DNA of 34,546 nt from Draconibacterium orientale (GTDB lineage Bacteria; Bacteroidota; Bacteroidia; Bacteroidales; UBA1556), in the NCBI GenBank assembly GCA_020718275.1, contig DYSI01000020.1:1-34546 (forward strand). The letters are read 5' to 3'. Within the stretch, counting starts at the first letter, position 1. Each line of letters starts with the position of its first letter. The notes below the pieces were generated by a model. That model had not been told where the DNA came from and searched no databases. It saw only the letters and a list, made by a program, of their open reading frames with translations. Below are positions 25,256 to 32,888 of the stretch, piece after piece. Both the position numbers and the translations under genes were made by a program.

Positions 25256-25334
25256 TTTGCAAATTTTAATAATTTGTATAGTATTATTTGCAAAAATTGC
25301 AAAAAAAATCGAACGCAAAGTCATTTTTTGCAAA
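25256..25334. promoter_or_regulatory. Cluster of TTTGCAAA palindromes upstream of the HTH gene
   Basis: Perfect TTTGCAAA palindromes at 25256-25263, 25287-25294 and 25327-25334, plus ATTGCAAA at 25296-25303. The starts form two pairs each 31 bp apart (25256/25287 and 25296/25327), about three helical turns, placing them on one DNA face. A plausible operator array for the adjacent regulator. Part of the signal may be chance in AT-rich DNA, because single TTTGCAAA copies occur elsewhere (22010-22017 and about 26843). Confidence 0.45.
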
Positions 25335-25493
25335 ATAAAGTTCTTATTTCTGAATTTTTATCCTAGATGCGATGCGTAAATGTTGCAATATCAATGTTTT
25401 AGATGTAATTGATTGCTTAGCTTCGTTTGCATAAATTAATTGATTAAATCGATGGAGTGCAGTATTCCGTTTTTATATGCTCTGATTTGGCTA

Positions 25494-25501
25494 TAAGTTT
25501 G
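25494..25501 (+). promoter_or_regulatory. Probable promoter -7 of the CsgG-like gene
   Basis: TAAGTTTG (exact TAnnTTTG), followed by C, 31 bp before the ATG at 25532. The -33 region is T-rich without a clear TTG. Confidence 0.55.
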
Positions 25502-25531
25502 CTTCCTCATTAACCCTCTAATCTAAGCATT

Positions 25532-26713
25532 ATGAAAACAAGAATTACTAATTACAAGAATCATAAATCAATCAAAGCTCGATCACAAAGTGATTATCAT
25601 AGGATTTTGGCAATTTTGTTTTTTATGTTTTTTGTGTTTTATTCCAGTCAAGTCCTTAAAGCACAGGGAACTGAAGGTGTAAAGCCAAGCATCGCGGTAA
25701 TTAATATTGATTGTAAAGGGCTCTCAATGGATATGAAACTTATGACCAGTTTGGTAGCCTTGGAGCTGGAGCGAATCAATAAGTTTGAAGTAATTGATAA
25801 ATATGACGTTTTAGCTCATTTGAAAGAAAATGGTATAGATGTAAATACTCCTTATGGTAAGACTGATTTAATCCGAATTGGAAAATTGTTATCGGTCGAT
25901 AAGATTTTAAGCGGTAGCGTTGAAAAATTCGGTGATAAATTCATTGTGGTTTTGAGAATAGTAGATGTAGCTTCTTCTACAATCGAAAAGGCTGATGTGA
26001 TGGAGTATTTAGATCAAGAAGCCGATATTCAGGTGATGATAAAAATTTCTATCAATAATATTTTGGGCTTACCCAATGACCAAAATACAGTGGATATGTT
26101 ATCCAATTTTAATCCCCCAATATCGAATACTCAAACTAAAATAAATTTAAACGGACCTAGAGTGGGTACCTACGCAACTTTTGGAACTGCCGGTGATCGA
26201 TTACAAGCCCCAAAGGATTCTGGCGGTTTTGATATGTTTTTGCTATCGGCAGTGATTGGTTATCAACACGAAGTTCAGTTTATTAGTTCAGGCGATTTTC
26301 AAGGGTTATTTGAGTTTATTATCTCAGGTTCTGGCTTTGAAGCGGGAATGTTTATTCCTTCATTTTCTACCATGATTGGTTCTAGATTTAATAAGGTTGG
26401 TTTTGAATTTGGAATTGGACCCACTTTTCGATTGGTGAAAACCGCTCGAGGAGCTTATATCAATAATCAGTGGTATTACGAAAATAACCTGCCTACTGAT
26501 CAAGTAAGCTATACATTAGAAGAGCGCATCGACTCTAAAGGTATGCTAAAACCTAGTACTGGATTGATTGTGGCAGTTGGTTATACCTTTCGCTCAGGAT
26601 ATTTGAATTTTCCTATCAATCTTTACTGGTCGCCACGCAAGGATGGTCATGTGGTTGGTTTATTATGTGGTTTCAATTCTGCCAAGACTAAACGGAAAAT
26701 TAAAAATGATTAA
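25532..26713 (+). CDS. Exported protein with CsgG/TolB-N-like domain
   Basis: Function not known. The 393-aa protein has a long basic N-region (about 24 residues) before a hydrophobic stretch (ILAILFFMFFVFYSSQVLKAQ), so it is exported or membrane-tethered. Residues 50-180 look like the CsgG / LpoB / TolB N-terminal fold: PSIAVINIDCKG, LVALELERINKFEVIDKYD, LIRIGKLLSVDKILSGSVEKFGDKFIVVLRIVD. The C-terminal 200 residues are beta-rich with barrel-like strands (RVGTYATFGTAG, VGFEFGIGPTFRLV, GYLNFPINLYWSPR). It lacks a lipobox, unlike CsgG. It has its own promoter and a strong terminator, so it is monocistronic. Confidence 0.7.
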   Translation: MKTRITNYKNHKSIKARSQSDYHRILAILFFMFFVFYSSQVLKAQGTEGVKPSIAVINIDCKGLSMDMKLMTSLVALELERINKFEVIDKYDVLAHLKENGIDVNTPYGKTDLIRIGKLLSVDKILSGSVEKFGDKFIVVLRIVDVASSTIEKADVMEYLDQEADIQVMIKISINNILGLPNDQNTVDMLSNFNPPISNTQTKINLNGPRVGTYATFGTAGDRLQAPKDSGGFDMFLLSAVIGYQHEVQFISSGDFQGLFEFIISGSGFEAGMFIPSFSTMIGSRFNKVGFEFGIGPTFRLVKTARGAYINNQWYYENNLPTDQVSYTLEERIDSKGMLKPSTGLIVAVGYTFRSGYLNFPINLYWSPRKDGHVVGLLCGFNSAKTKRKIKND

Positions 26714-26731
26714 TCAATCTGGCTATTAAAT

Positions 26732-26784
26732 GCAAAAAAAAACCGAAATTTGGATAGGCAATCGTCCAGATTTCGGTTATTTTT
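26732..26784. terminator. Bidirectional terminator between convergent genes
   Basis: AACCGAAATTTGGA (26741-26754) pairs over 14 bp (one T-G wobble) with TCCAGATTTCGGTT (26765-26778). T5 follows on the plus strand, and a run of A before the stem gives T9 on the minus strand. Confidence 0.9.
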
Positions 26785-26888
26785 GGAATATAAAGTTATT
26801 GAAGGCAATCTTTTGGTAACTCCATTATTTGCAATAATGTGTTTGCAAAAAAAAGATTCTGATCCCGCTTAGTGTTTAATTGTATTGG

Positions 26889-28079
26889 CTAAACTGCTCG
26901 ATAGCATTTTTCAATTAGCTCGAATGTTCTTTCAATTTCATGATCTAAACCAACAGAAAAGCGAACTAGGCCCTCTGATAATCCCATTTTCTTTTGTTCA
27001 TCTTCTGGAACTTCTGAGGAAGTACTCTTTCCAGAATTACTAAAAAGAGTTTTGAAATAGCCTAAACTAACTGCCAAATAGCCAACATGTTGCTCTTGCA
27101 TTAGGGTCATGAATCGACTTGCTCTTTCTGTTGTTTCTAAGTCTATAGCAATCATTCCTCCAAATCCAAATTCAGGATTCATAGTTTCTTGCATGGTTTT
27201 ATAGTTGGGATGGCTAGGTAAACCTGGGTAGATAGCCTTGATACCAATAGTCTGAAATTTCTCTGCTAAATACATTGCATTGGCACTATGTTGCTTCATC
27301 CGAATTGCCAAGGTATATAGATTTTTATGAATATTACTGGCTCTGTATGAGTCTAATACTCCACCCAATAACATGCTAGACCCGTGGTTTAAGTCGATTA
27401 GGCTATTGATAAACTCTTTGCATGCGCAAATTGCACCAGCCGTGGTGTCATTTTTTCCGTTCACAAATTTGGTCATTGAATAAACGACTATATCAGCGCC
27501 TAATTCAATGGGTGAAAAAATCATAGGGGTGAAGGTATTGTCTACTACTAATTTTATTTTGTGCTTTTTTGCTATGACTGCTAATTGGGGAATATCAGCA
27601 ATTTGTAGCATCGGATTATTCATTGTTTCAGTATAAATCAATTTTGTGTTTGGACGAATTGATTTAGCAACTTCGTCTAAATTAGTAGTGTCCACAAAAC
27701 TTACTTCAATATGGTATCTCTTAACATAATTCTTTAAAAATGCAAAAGTTCCCCCGTAAATTGTTCGTGATGCGATAAGATGATCTCCTGATTCACATAG
27801 TTCAAGAATTGTATTGGTGATTGCAGCCATGCCCGAACCTGTAACCCATGCTGACTCGGAGTTTTCCATAGCAGCGAGGGCTTGCGACAAGGCTAAATTG
27901 GTGGGATTCCAATGCCTTGAATATAAAAAGGCTCCTTCGAGTTGGCCATTAAAGCAGGCGGTCATTGCCTCTCCGCTTTCGAAGGCGAAAGTGGCTGAAT
28001 CATTAATTGATTGATTAACACCATTGTAACTTCCAAGGTGATGTGTCTTTTCTAGTGCAGTTGCTGGATTGAATTTCAT
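26889..28079 (-). CDS. Trans-sulfuration PLP enzyme (methionine gamma-lyase / cystathionine lyase or synthase-like)
   Basis: PLP-dependent enzyme of sulfur amino-acid metabolism, cytosolic homotetramer by family. From the ATG at 28079 it is 396 aa, the usual length. Seen: YSRHWNPT (residues 54-61), TGSGMAAI, TIYGGT, VVDNTFTP (Asp180 should hold the pyridine nitrogen) and the Schiff-base SMTKF with Lys204. Members differ mainly in substrate, and I cannot separate methionine gamma-lyase from cystathionine gamma-lyase or gamma-synthase. The track start at 28097 is TTG. Monocistronic, with no met or cys genes beside it. The leader is too short for a SAM riboswitch. Confidence 0.88.
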   Translation of the reverse strand: MKFNPATALEKTHHLGSYNGVNQSINDSATFAFESGEAMTACFNGQLEGAFLYSRHWNPTNLALSQALAAMENSESAWVTGSGMAAITNTILELCESGDHLIASRTIYGGTFAFLKNYVKRYHIEVSFVDTTNLDEVAKSIRPNTKLIYTETMNNPMLQIADIPQLAVIAKKHKIKLVVDNTFTPMIFSPIELGADIVVYSMTKFVNGKNDTTAGAICACKEFINSLIDLNHGSSMLLGGVLDSYRASNIHKNLYTLAIRMKQHSANAMYLAEKFQTIGIKAIYPGLPSHPNYKTMQETMNPEFGFGGMIAIDLETTERASRFMTLMQEQHVGYLAVSLGYFKTLFSNSGKSTSSEVPEDEQKKMGLSEGLVRFSVGLDHEIERTFELIEKCYRAV

Positions 28080-28111
28080 AATAATATGTTTTATCAATTT
28101 ATATATGTTAG

Positions 28112-28119
28112 CAAAAGTA
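28112..28119 (-). promoter_or_regulatory. Probable promoter -7 of the PLP-enzyme gene
   Basis: Plus-strand CAAAAGTA reads TACTTTTG on the minus strand, an exact TAnnTTTG, 32 bp before the ATG. No well-spaced -33. Confidence 0.55.
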
Positions 28120-28279
28120 TCTAAAAAACAATAATTATTAAGTAAAATATATTTTAAAAAATTAAAATTATAGTAAAAACTGTATAATAAAATTAATATG
28201 TTAATTCAACTGGCTTTTTGTACTTGTTTTGCTTTAAAATATCAAGTATTTAGTCCAATACGGAGCTTTTAAAATTCAC

Positions 28280-28287
28280 TAAATTTG
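28280..28287 (+). promoter_or_regulatory. Probable lpdA promoter -7 element
   Basis: TAAATTTG (exact TAnnTTTG), followed by C, 21 bp before the ATG at 28309. The track start at 28285 lies inside it and cannot be the translation start. Confidence 0.6.
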
Positions 28288-28308
28288 CGAGCATTTAAAT
28301 TTACAATT

Positions 28309-29703
28309 ATGAATTACGATATCATTATAATAGGAAGTGGACCTGGTGGTTATGTGGCTGCTATTCGCGCTTCGCAACTAGGAATGCAAGTAGCAGTTAT
28401 CGAAAAGGCTGAGATTGGAGGGATTTGCTTGAATTGGGGATGTATTCCAACTAAAGCGCTGCTGAAAAGTGCTCAGGTTTATAGCTATATGAAACATTCT
28501 ACAGATTATGGGGTGATTATAGATGGGCAAATCAAAATTGATTTTGACGCGATTGTACAAAGAAGCCGTGGAGTGGCTGCCAATATGAGTAAAGGAGTGC
28601 AGTTCCTTTTTAATAAATACAAAATTGAGGTGATTAAAGGTTTTGGCACTTTGATTAGTAATCATGAAGTGGAAGTTAGCTTGCAAGATGGGGATGTAAA
28701 ACGGCTAAGCGCTGATCATATTATTTTGGCTACTGGTGCCAAAGCACGTGAGTTGCCAAATTTACCTATTGATGGACATAAAATTATTGGCTATCGTCAG
28801 GCAATGACTTTGGGTGCACAACCTAAGTCTATGTTAGTTGTCGGGAGTGGGGCAATTGGATCTGAGTTTGCATATTTTTATCAAAGTATTGGAACGGAGG
28901 TTACTTTAGTTGAGTATTTGCCTAATATTATTCCATTAGAAGACGAAGAAACCTCTAAGAATTTAGCCCGATCATTCAAAAAGATGAAAATGAAAGTGTT
29001 GACTTCTGCAAGTGTCACCCATGTGGATATCTCAGGTGAACATTGTATAGTTAGTGTTGAAACGGCGAAGGGTATCGAAAAGATTGAGGTTGAAGTCGTT
29101 CTTTCAGCGGTTGGGGTACAAACTAATCTTGATGGTTTAGGATTGGATTCACTAGGAATTGAGCATAAAAACGGGAAAGTATTAGTGGATGATTTTTACA
29201 GAACAAACCAAGCTGGCATTTATGCAATTGGTGATATAGTACGCGGTCCTGCATTGGCGCATGTAGCTTCCCGGGAAGGGATTATTTGTGTGGAGCAAAT
29301 TGCTGGTCATCATCCTGCAAAAATGGATTATTCCAATATTCCTTCATGCACCTACACAAGCCCAGAAGTTGCTAGCGTTGGGCTAAGTGAGCAGCAGGCC
29401 ATCGACCAAGGTTTTGAGGTAAAGGTTGGTAAATTTACCTTTAAGGCTAGCGGGAAAGCTGCTGCCTCGGGAAATTCTGACGGATTTGTGAAAGTTATTT
29501 TTGATGCTAAAACTGATTTGTGGCTTGGCTGCAGCATGTTAGGCGATAACGTTACCGAAATGATTGCCGAGGTGGTAGTGGCTCGTAAAATGGGGGCAAA
29601 GGGAATAGATATTATTGAAGCGGTACATCCTCATCCAAGCATGAGCGAAGCAATTATGGAGGCTGTGGCTGCCGCCTATGGCGAAGCGATTCACGTGATC
29701 TAA
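28309..29703 (+). CDS. lpdA: Dihydrolipoyl dehydrogenase (E3)
   Basis: FAD enzyme that reoxidises dihydrolipoamide in pyruvate, 2-oxoglutarate or branched-chain dehydrogenase complexes, passing electrons to NAD. The 464-aa protein has the FAD-binding IIIIGSGPGGYVAAIRA and the redox disulfide GGICLNWGCIPTKALLKS (Cys40, Cys45). The NAD-binding VVGSGAIGSEFAYFY, the FAD-contact YAIGDIVRGPALAHVA and the C-terminal acid-base pair in HPHPSMSEA (His442, Glu447) complete it. Start at the ATG after the promoter. No E1 or E2 genes are nearby; instead a glycosyltransferase starts 9 bp downstream, so the enzyme is probably shared among complexes encoded elsewhere. Confidence 0.95.
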   Translation: MNYDIIIIGSGPGGYVAAIRASQLGMQVAVIEKAEIGGICLNWGCIPTKALLKSAQVYSYMKHSTDYGVIIDGQIKIDFDAIVQRSRGVAANMSKGVQFLFNKYKIEVIKGFGTLISNHEVEVSLQDGDVKRLSADHIILATGAKARELPNLPIDGHKIIGYRQAMTLGAQPKSMLVVGSGAIGSEFAYFYQSIGTEVTLVEYLPNIIPLEDEETSKNLARSFKKMKMKVLTSASVTHVDISGEHCIVSVETAKGIEKIEVEVVLSAVGVQTNLDGLGLDSLGIEHKNGKVLVDDFYRTNQAGIYAIGDIVRGPALAHVASREGIICVEQIAGHHPAKMDYSNIPSCTYTSPEVASVGLSEQQAIDQGFEVKVGKFTFKASGKAAASGNSDGFVKVIFDAKTDLWLGCSMLGDNVTEMIAEVVVARKMGAKGIDIIEAVHPHPSMSEAIMEAVAAAYGEAIHVI

Positions 29704-29712
29704 AAGTTTTTT

Positions 29713-30876
29713 ATGTCAAGGATTTTATTGATAACCAATCGATTAGTAGTCGGTGGACCGAGTTTTCATTTGCTTCAGTTGGTGAAGCATTTTAATTCTC
29801 AGCACACTATTCTTTTGGTTTATGGTAAATCACTTGATAGCGAAATCTCTTTAGAAAAGTCCTTTCAAGACCTTGGAATTCAATTAGTTCAAATTAGGGC
29901 ACTTCAAAGAAATTATAATCTATTTAGTGATTTATTTTTTGTAGCCAAATTGATGATTATTTTTCATCGGTTTAAGCCAGATATTGTACATACTCATACT
30001 TATAAACCTGGTTTATATGGTAGGTTGGTTGCAAGGTTATTTAAGGTAAAAAAAGTTGTACATACTTACCATGGTTTAATATATAGGAATTATTTTAATT
30101 CTCTTTTTAGCCAACTTATTGTTTTTTTGGATCGTTTATCTGCTCGAAAGACTGATGTAATTATTTCATTATCTGAAAGTCAAAAACGGGAATTAGTAGA
30201 TTTATACCATATTTCAACCGAAAAATTGATTAAGGTAATTCCATTGAGTATTGCCCAGAAGGCAGCTGATTTTACTGAGGCGAAAGCAAAAGCTTTTAAA
30301 CAACGCTGGAAGATTCCTGATGAAGTGATTGTAGTTTCTCAAGTTGGGCGGATTACTAAAGTCAAAAACAACCAATTATTGTTGGATTTTTTTGCGAAAA
30401 TAAGAAAAGAATTCACCGCTCCTATTTTGCTGGTTATTGCTGGGGATGGTGAATTGAAGGCTAGTTTAATTGATCGTGCCATGGCATTAGGATTAAATGT
30501 TGGCGAAACTGCAGATGCATTCGTTGAAGTGCTTTTCACTTCCTGGTGCACTCACTTAGATCAGCTCTATTCGGCTACTGATATCGTAGTTTTGACCTCC
30601 TTGAGCGAAGGCACACCTTTAAGCATAATAGAAGCGCAAATGGCGGGTGTCGCTGTTTTGTCTGCAAAGGTTGGTGGGGTGCAAGATCTTATCGAAGAGG
30701 GTTTTAGTGGCTTGCTTTTTTCAAATCAAGAAGAGTTTGAATATAAATTCAAACAATTGTTAAATAGCGAAGCCTTAAGAGTATCAATAGGGACAAATGC
30801 AGCTAAATTTGCAGCATCAAAATTCTCCGAGGCAAAAATGCTTCAGCAATATGATCAAATCTATAAAATTATCTAA
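29713..30876 (+). CDS. Glycosyltransferase family 4 protein
   Basis: Transfers a sugar from a nucleotide sugar to a growing glycan, probably surface polysaccharide or LPS. The 387-aa protein has the GT-B layout. The N-terminal acceptor half shows NRLVVGGPSFHLLQLVKHF and DIVHTHTYKPGLYGRLVARL; the C-terminal donor half shows VSQVGRITKVKNNQLLLDFF and the EX7E-containing LSEGTPLSIIEAQMAG, then VGGVQDLIEEGFSGLLF. No membrane span. It starts 9 bp after lpdA and overlaps rfbC by one base (TAATG), so the three are cotranscribed. Donor and linkage are not predictable here. Confidence 0.92.
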   Translation: MSRILLITNRLVVGGPSFHLLQLVKHFNSQHTILLVYGKSLDSEISLEKSFQDLGIQLVQIRALQRNYNLFSDLFFVAKLMIIFHRFKPDIVHTHTYKPGLYGRLVARLFKVKKVVHTYHGLIYRNYFNSLFSQLIVFLDRLSARKTDVIISLSESQKRELVDLYHISTEKLIKVIPLSIAQKAADFTEAKAKAFKQRWKIPDEVIVVSQVGRITKVKNNQLLLDFFAKIRKEFTAPILLVIAGDGELKASLIDRAMALGLNVGETADAFVEVLFTSWCTHLDQLYSATDIVVLTSLSEGTPLSIIEAQMAGVAVLSAKVGGVQDLIEEGFSGLLFSNQEEFEYKFKQLLNSEALRVSIGTNAAKFAASKFSEAKMLQQYDQIYKII

Positions 30877-31418
30877 TGGAAATAATTGAAACTAAAATTG
30901 CAGGCTTATTGATCATTAAACCAGTTGTTTATTATGACCAAAGAGGTTATTTTTTTGAGACTTATAATGAACATAAATTCAAAATACTGAACTTATTTAC
31001 TGATTTTGTTCAGGATAATGAGTCGAAATCACAAAAGAATGTACTTCGAGGCTTGCATTTCCAAAAGCCACCATTTAGTCAGGCTAAATTGGTGAGGGTT
31101 ATTCAAGGGGCTGTTATGGATGTAGCGGTTGATTTGCGTAAAGATTCCCCAACTTATGGTCAATGGGAATCAATAGTCTTAAGTGCCGAAAATAAACTTA
31201 TGTATTGGATTCCAGAGGGTTTCGCACATGGATTTTTGACTCTTGAGGAAGATACTATCTTTTCGTATAAATGCAGCAATGCTTATAACAAAGAAAGCGA
31301 AGGAAGTATCCGATGGAATGATTCTGATCTCAATATTATATGGTCAATTGAAAACCCATTGGTTTCTGATAAAGATAGCATTGCTCCCTCTTTCAGTTCT
31401 TTCAAAAGTCCTTTTTAA
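30876..31418 (+). CDS. rfbC: dTDP-4-dehydrorhamnose 3,5-epimerase
   Basis: Third step of dTDP-L-rhamnose synthesis: epimerises C3 and C5 of dTDP-4-keto-6-deoxyglucose. The 180-aa cupin shows DQRGYFFETY, VLRGLHFQ with catalytic His61, QAKLVRVIQGAVMDVAVDLR and IPEGFAHGFLTL. Its start overlaps the GT4 stop codon by one base, indicating translational coupling and a joint role in a rhamnose- or deoxyhexose-containing glycan. rfbA, rfbB and rfbD are not in the window. Homologues with only 3-epimerase activity exist, so the exact product could differ. Confidence 0.93.
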   Translation: MEIIETKIAGLLIIKPVVYYDQRGYFFETYNEHKFKILNLFTDFVQDNESKSQKNVLRGLHFQKPPFSQAKLVRVIQGAVMDVAVDLRKDSPTYGQWESIVLSAENKLMYWIPEGFAHGFLTLEEDTIFSYKCSNAYNKESEGSIRWNDSDLNIIWSIENPLVSDKDSIAPSFSSFKSPF

Positions 31419-31455
31419 AGGTATTTTGCTGCCCTTTGTCAGAGAATAGTCTGGT

Positions 31456-32166
31456 TTATGGCTGGTGGAAAATAGAATCTTCTTTCACAAATTCTTCGCC
31501 TCGAAACGATTGGAATAACCTCACAACAGTGATGGTATCCTTTTCGCAGTATTCTCTAATTCTGTTTAGATTTTTATCTTTCCAATAAACTTCCCAAACC
31601 ATACTACCGTCTATATCATCCTTTGGGGTTGGAATGTCAAACAGTGAGCTTAATAGTTCAAGCGAGGTGTAATTTTTATAGTCTCCAAACTTCCATAGCT
31701 GCATAGTATCCAAGTGATTTACTTCCCAAGGTTTTTTGCCGGCGACATCAAGTATTTTAGGAATCTTTATTTTATTGATCAGCATCCTTCGGGCAATGTA
31801 AGGGAAGTCGAATTCTTTAGCATTATGACCACAAAGTAAATGTTCGTTCGTATTGAAAAACTTTTGTAGCAAGTTAGCAAAATCTACCAAAAGCAATTTT
31901 TCGTCCTCACCAAAGAAGGATTTGACTCTCAGTTGATCATTATGCAAATAGGCTACTGAAATACAAATTATCTTTCCAAATTCAGCGTAGATACCAGCTC
32001 TAGGGTACAGTGATTCCGGAGTATCGTTATCTGAACTAGCTAATAATTTTCCTTTTTTATTCCATAGATTTTTGATTCGTTCGGGTTGATCCTCGTAGCA
32101 AGGATATTGAGGCACCGTTTCGATATCGAGGAATAGAATTTTTTCGATTTGGAATTCTTCTAACAT
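31456..32166 (-). CDS. Predicted 3'-5' exonuclease, PolB-like (DEDDy)
   Basis: Stand-alone exonuclease domain related to family-B polymerase proofreading domains. The 236-aa protein contains all three acidic motifs: FLDIETV (Asp14, Glu16), CGHNAKEFDFPYI (Asp120) and REYCEKDTITVVRLF (Tyr206, Asp210), the last marking it as DEDDy. No polymerase or helicase domain is attached. This small form is common in Bacteroidota as far as I recall, with no settled role. ATG at 32166. A weak -7 (minus TACTTTTA, 32189-32182) lies upstream. Convergent with rfbC across 37 bp. Confidence 0.88.
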   Translation of the reverse strand: MLEEFQIEKILFLDIETVPQYPCYEDQPERIKNLWNKKGKLLASSDNDTPESLYPRAGIYAEFGKIICISVAYLHNDQLRVKSFFGEDEKLLLVDFANLLQKFFNTNEHLLCGHNAKEFDFPYIARRMLINKIKIPKILDVAGKKPWEVNHLDTMQLWKFGDYKNYTSLELLSSLFDIPTPKDDIDGSMVWEVYWKDKNLNRIREYCEKDTITVVRLFQSFRGEEFVKEDSIFHQP

Positions 32167-32602
32167 AGGGCATATTTTTCGTAAAAGTATATAAAAATTA
32201 TTTTGTTCTGAAAAAATATATTTACTGTTTGACTGATAATTTGAATATTTTGCTTGGGAATGGGGAAAGAATTAGGTTTTTTTTGATCAAGTTGGATGTT
32301 TCTATTCTTGCATTGTACTGGTTTTTGCTCATGTTTAGGGAGAAATATTTAAAAATTGCGACTATTTTTCCTGAAATGAAGGATTTAAATACTGATATCA
32401 ATCTCGATTAATAGCGAAAATTTAGATTTGGCAGTCATAAAAATAAATATAAATATCAGAATATCAACATATTAAATATTTGAGTTTTTAAAAATATTGC
32501 TAATTAGAAAAATATTTAGTTGAATATAAAAAATTTATTAAAAAATGCAAAAAAAATGTATTTTTGCAGTCCAGTATTTAATTAAATCAAAACTAAGAAC
32601 TT
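32167..32602. other. AT-rich intergenic region
   Basis: A 436-bp stretch with very high A+T. It contains the weak exonuclease promoter at the left and the lipoprotein -7 element at 32559. The 60-codon track ORF at 32229 starts with TTG, lacks any family feature, and looks spurious. Nothing else is recognised. Confidence 0.7.
32559..32566 (+). promoter_or_regulatory. Promoter -7 of the small lipoprotein gene
   Basis: TATTTTTG followed by CAG, an exact TAnnTTTG, 36 bp before the ATG; upstream sequence is A/T-only with no firm -33 element. Confidence 0.6.
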
Positions 32603-32800
32603 ATGAAATTCAAGAATTTATCTTATTTAGTAGTTGCTGCAGGATTAACCTTAGGTATGGTTTCTTGTGGTGGTTCAACCCCAACCGAAGAAGTAGCTGT
32701 AGATTCAACTGTAGTTGAAGCTCCTATGGTAGAAGAACCAGTTGTAGATACAACTGTTGTAGATTCAACTGCTGCTGTTACTACCGAAGTTGCTCAATAA
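32603..32800 (+). CDS. Small low-complexity lipoprotein
   Basis: A 65-aa secreted lipoprotein of unknown function. It has a clean signal peptide (MKFKNLSYLVVAAGLTLGM) with lipobox MVSCGGS, Cys22. The mature 44 residues are built almost entirely of V, T, E, D, A, P and S in short imperfect repeats (VDSTVVEAP, VDTTVVDST), are acidic, and are probably disordered. Promoter, ATG and terminator are all well formed, which supports a real, well-expressed gene despite its size. Such short VDT-rich lipoproteins are frequent in Bacteroidota; a spacer or surface-coat role is only a guess. Confidence 0.85.
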   Translation: MKFKNLSYLVVAAGLTLGMVSCGGSTPTEEVAVDSTVVEAPMVEEPVVDTTVVDSTAAVTTEVAQ

Positions 32801-32821
32801 TTAGCAATTACTTAAGTAACC

Positions 32822-32856
32822 AAAAAAAGCCGGATTCTTTAGAGTCTGGCTTTTTT
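32822..32856. terminator. Bidirectional terminator between lipoprotein and ribBA
   Basis: GCCGGATTC (32829-32837) pairs with GAGTCTGGC (32842-32850) through 9 bp with two wobbles and loop TTTA. A7 before and T6 after extend the stem and give T-runs on both strands. Confidence 0.9.
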
Positions 32857-32888
32857 ATTGTCTAATATTTTTGTTTTGGCAAAGTGGG

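Noticed and set aside
28080-28120. SAM-type riboswitch before the trans-sulfuration enzyme
   Set aside because: The predicted leader is only about 25 nt and contains no paired structure.
32229-32411. 60-codon ORF in the AT-rich gap
   Set aside because: It starts with TTG, has no promoter match upstream, and its composition looks like translated AT-rich noise.
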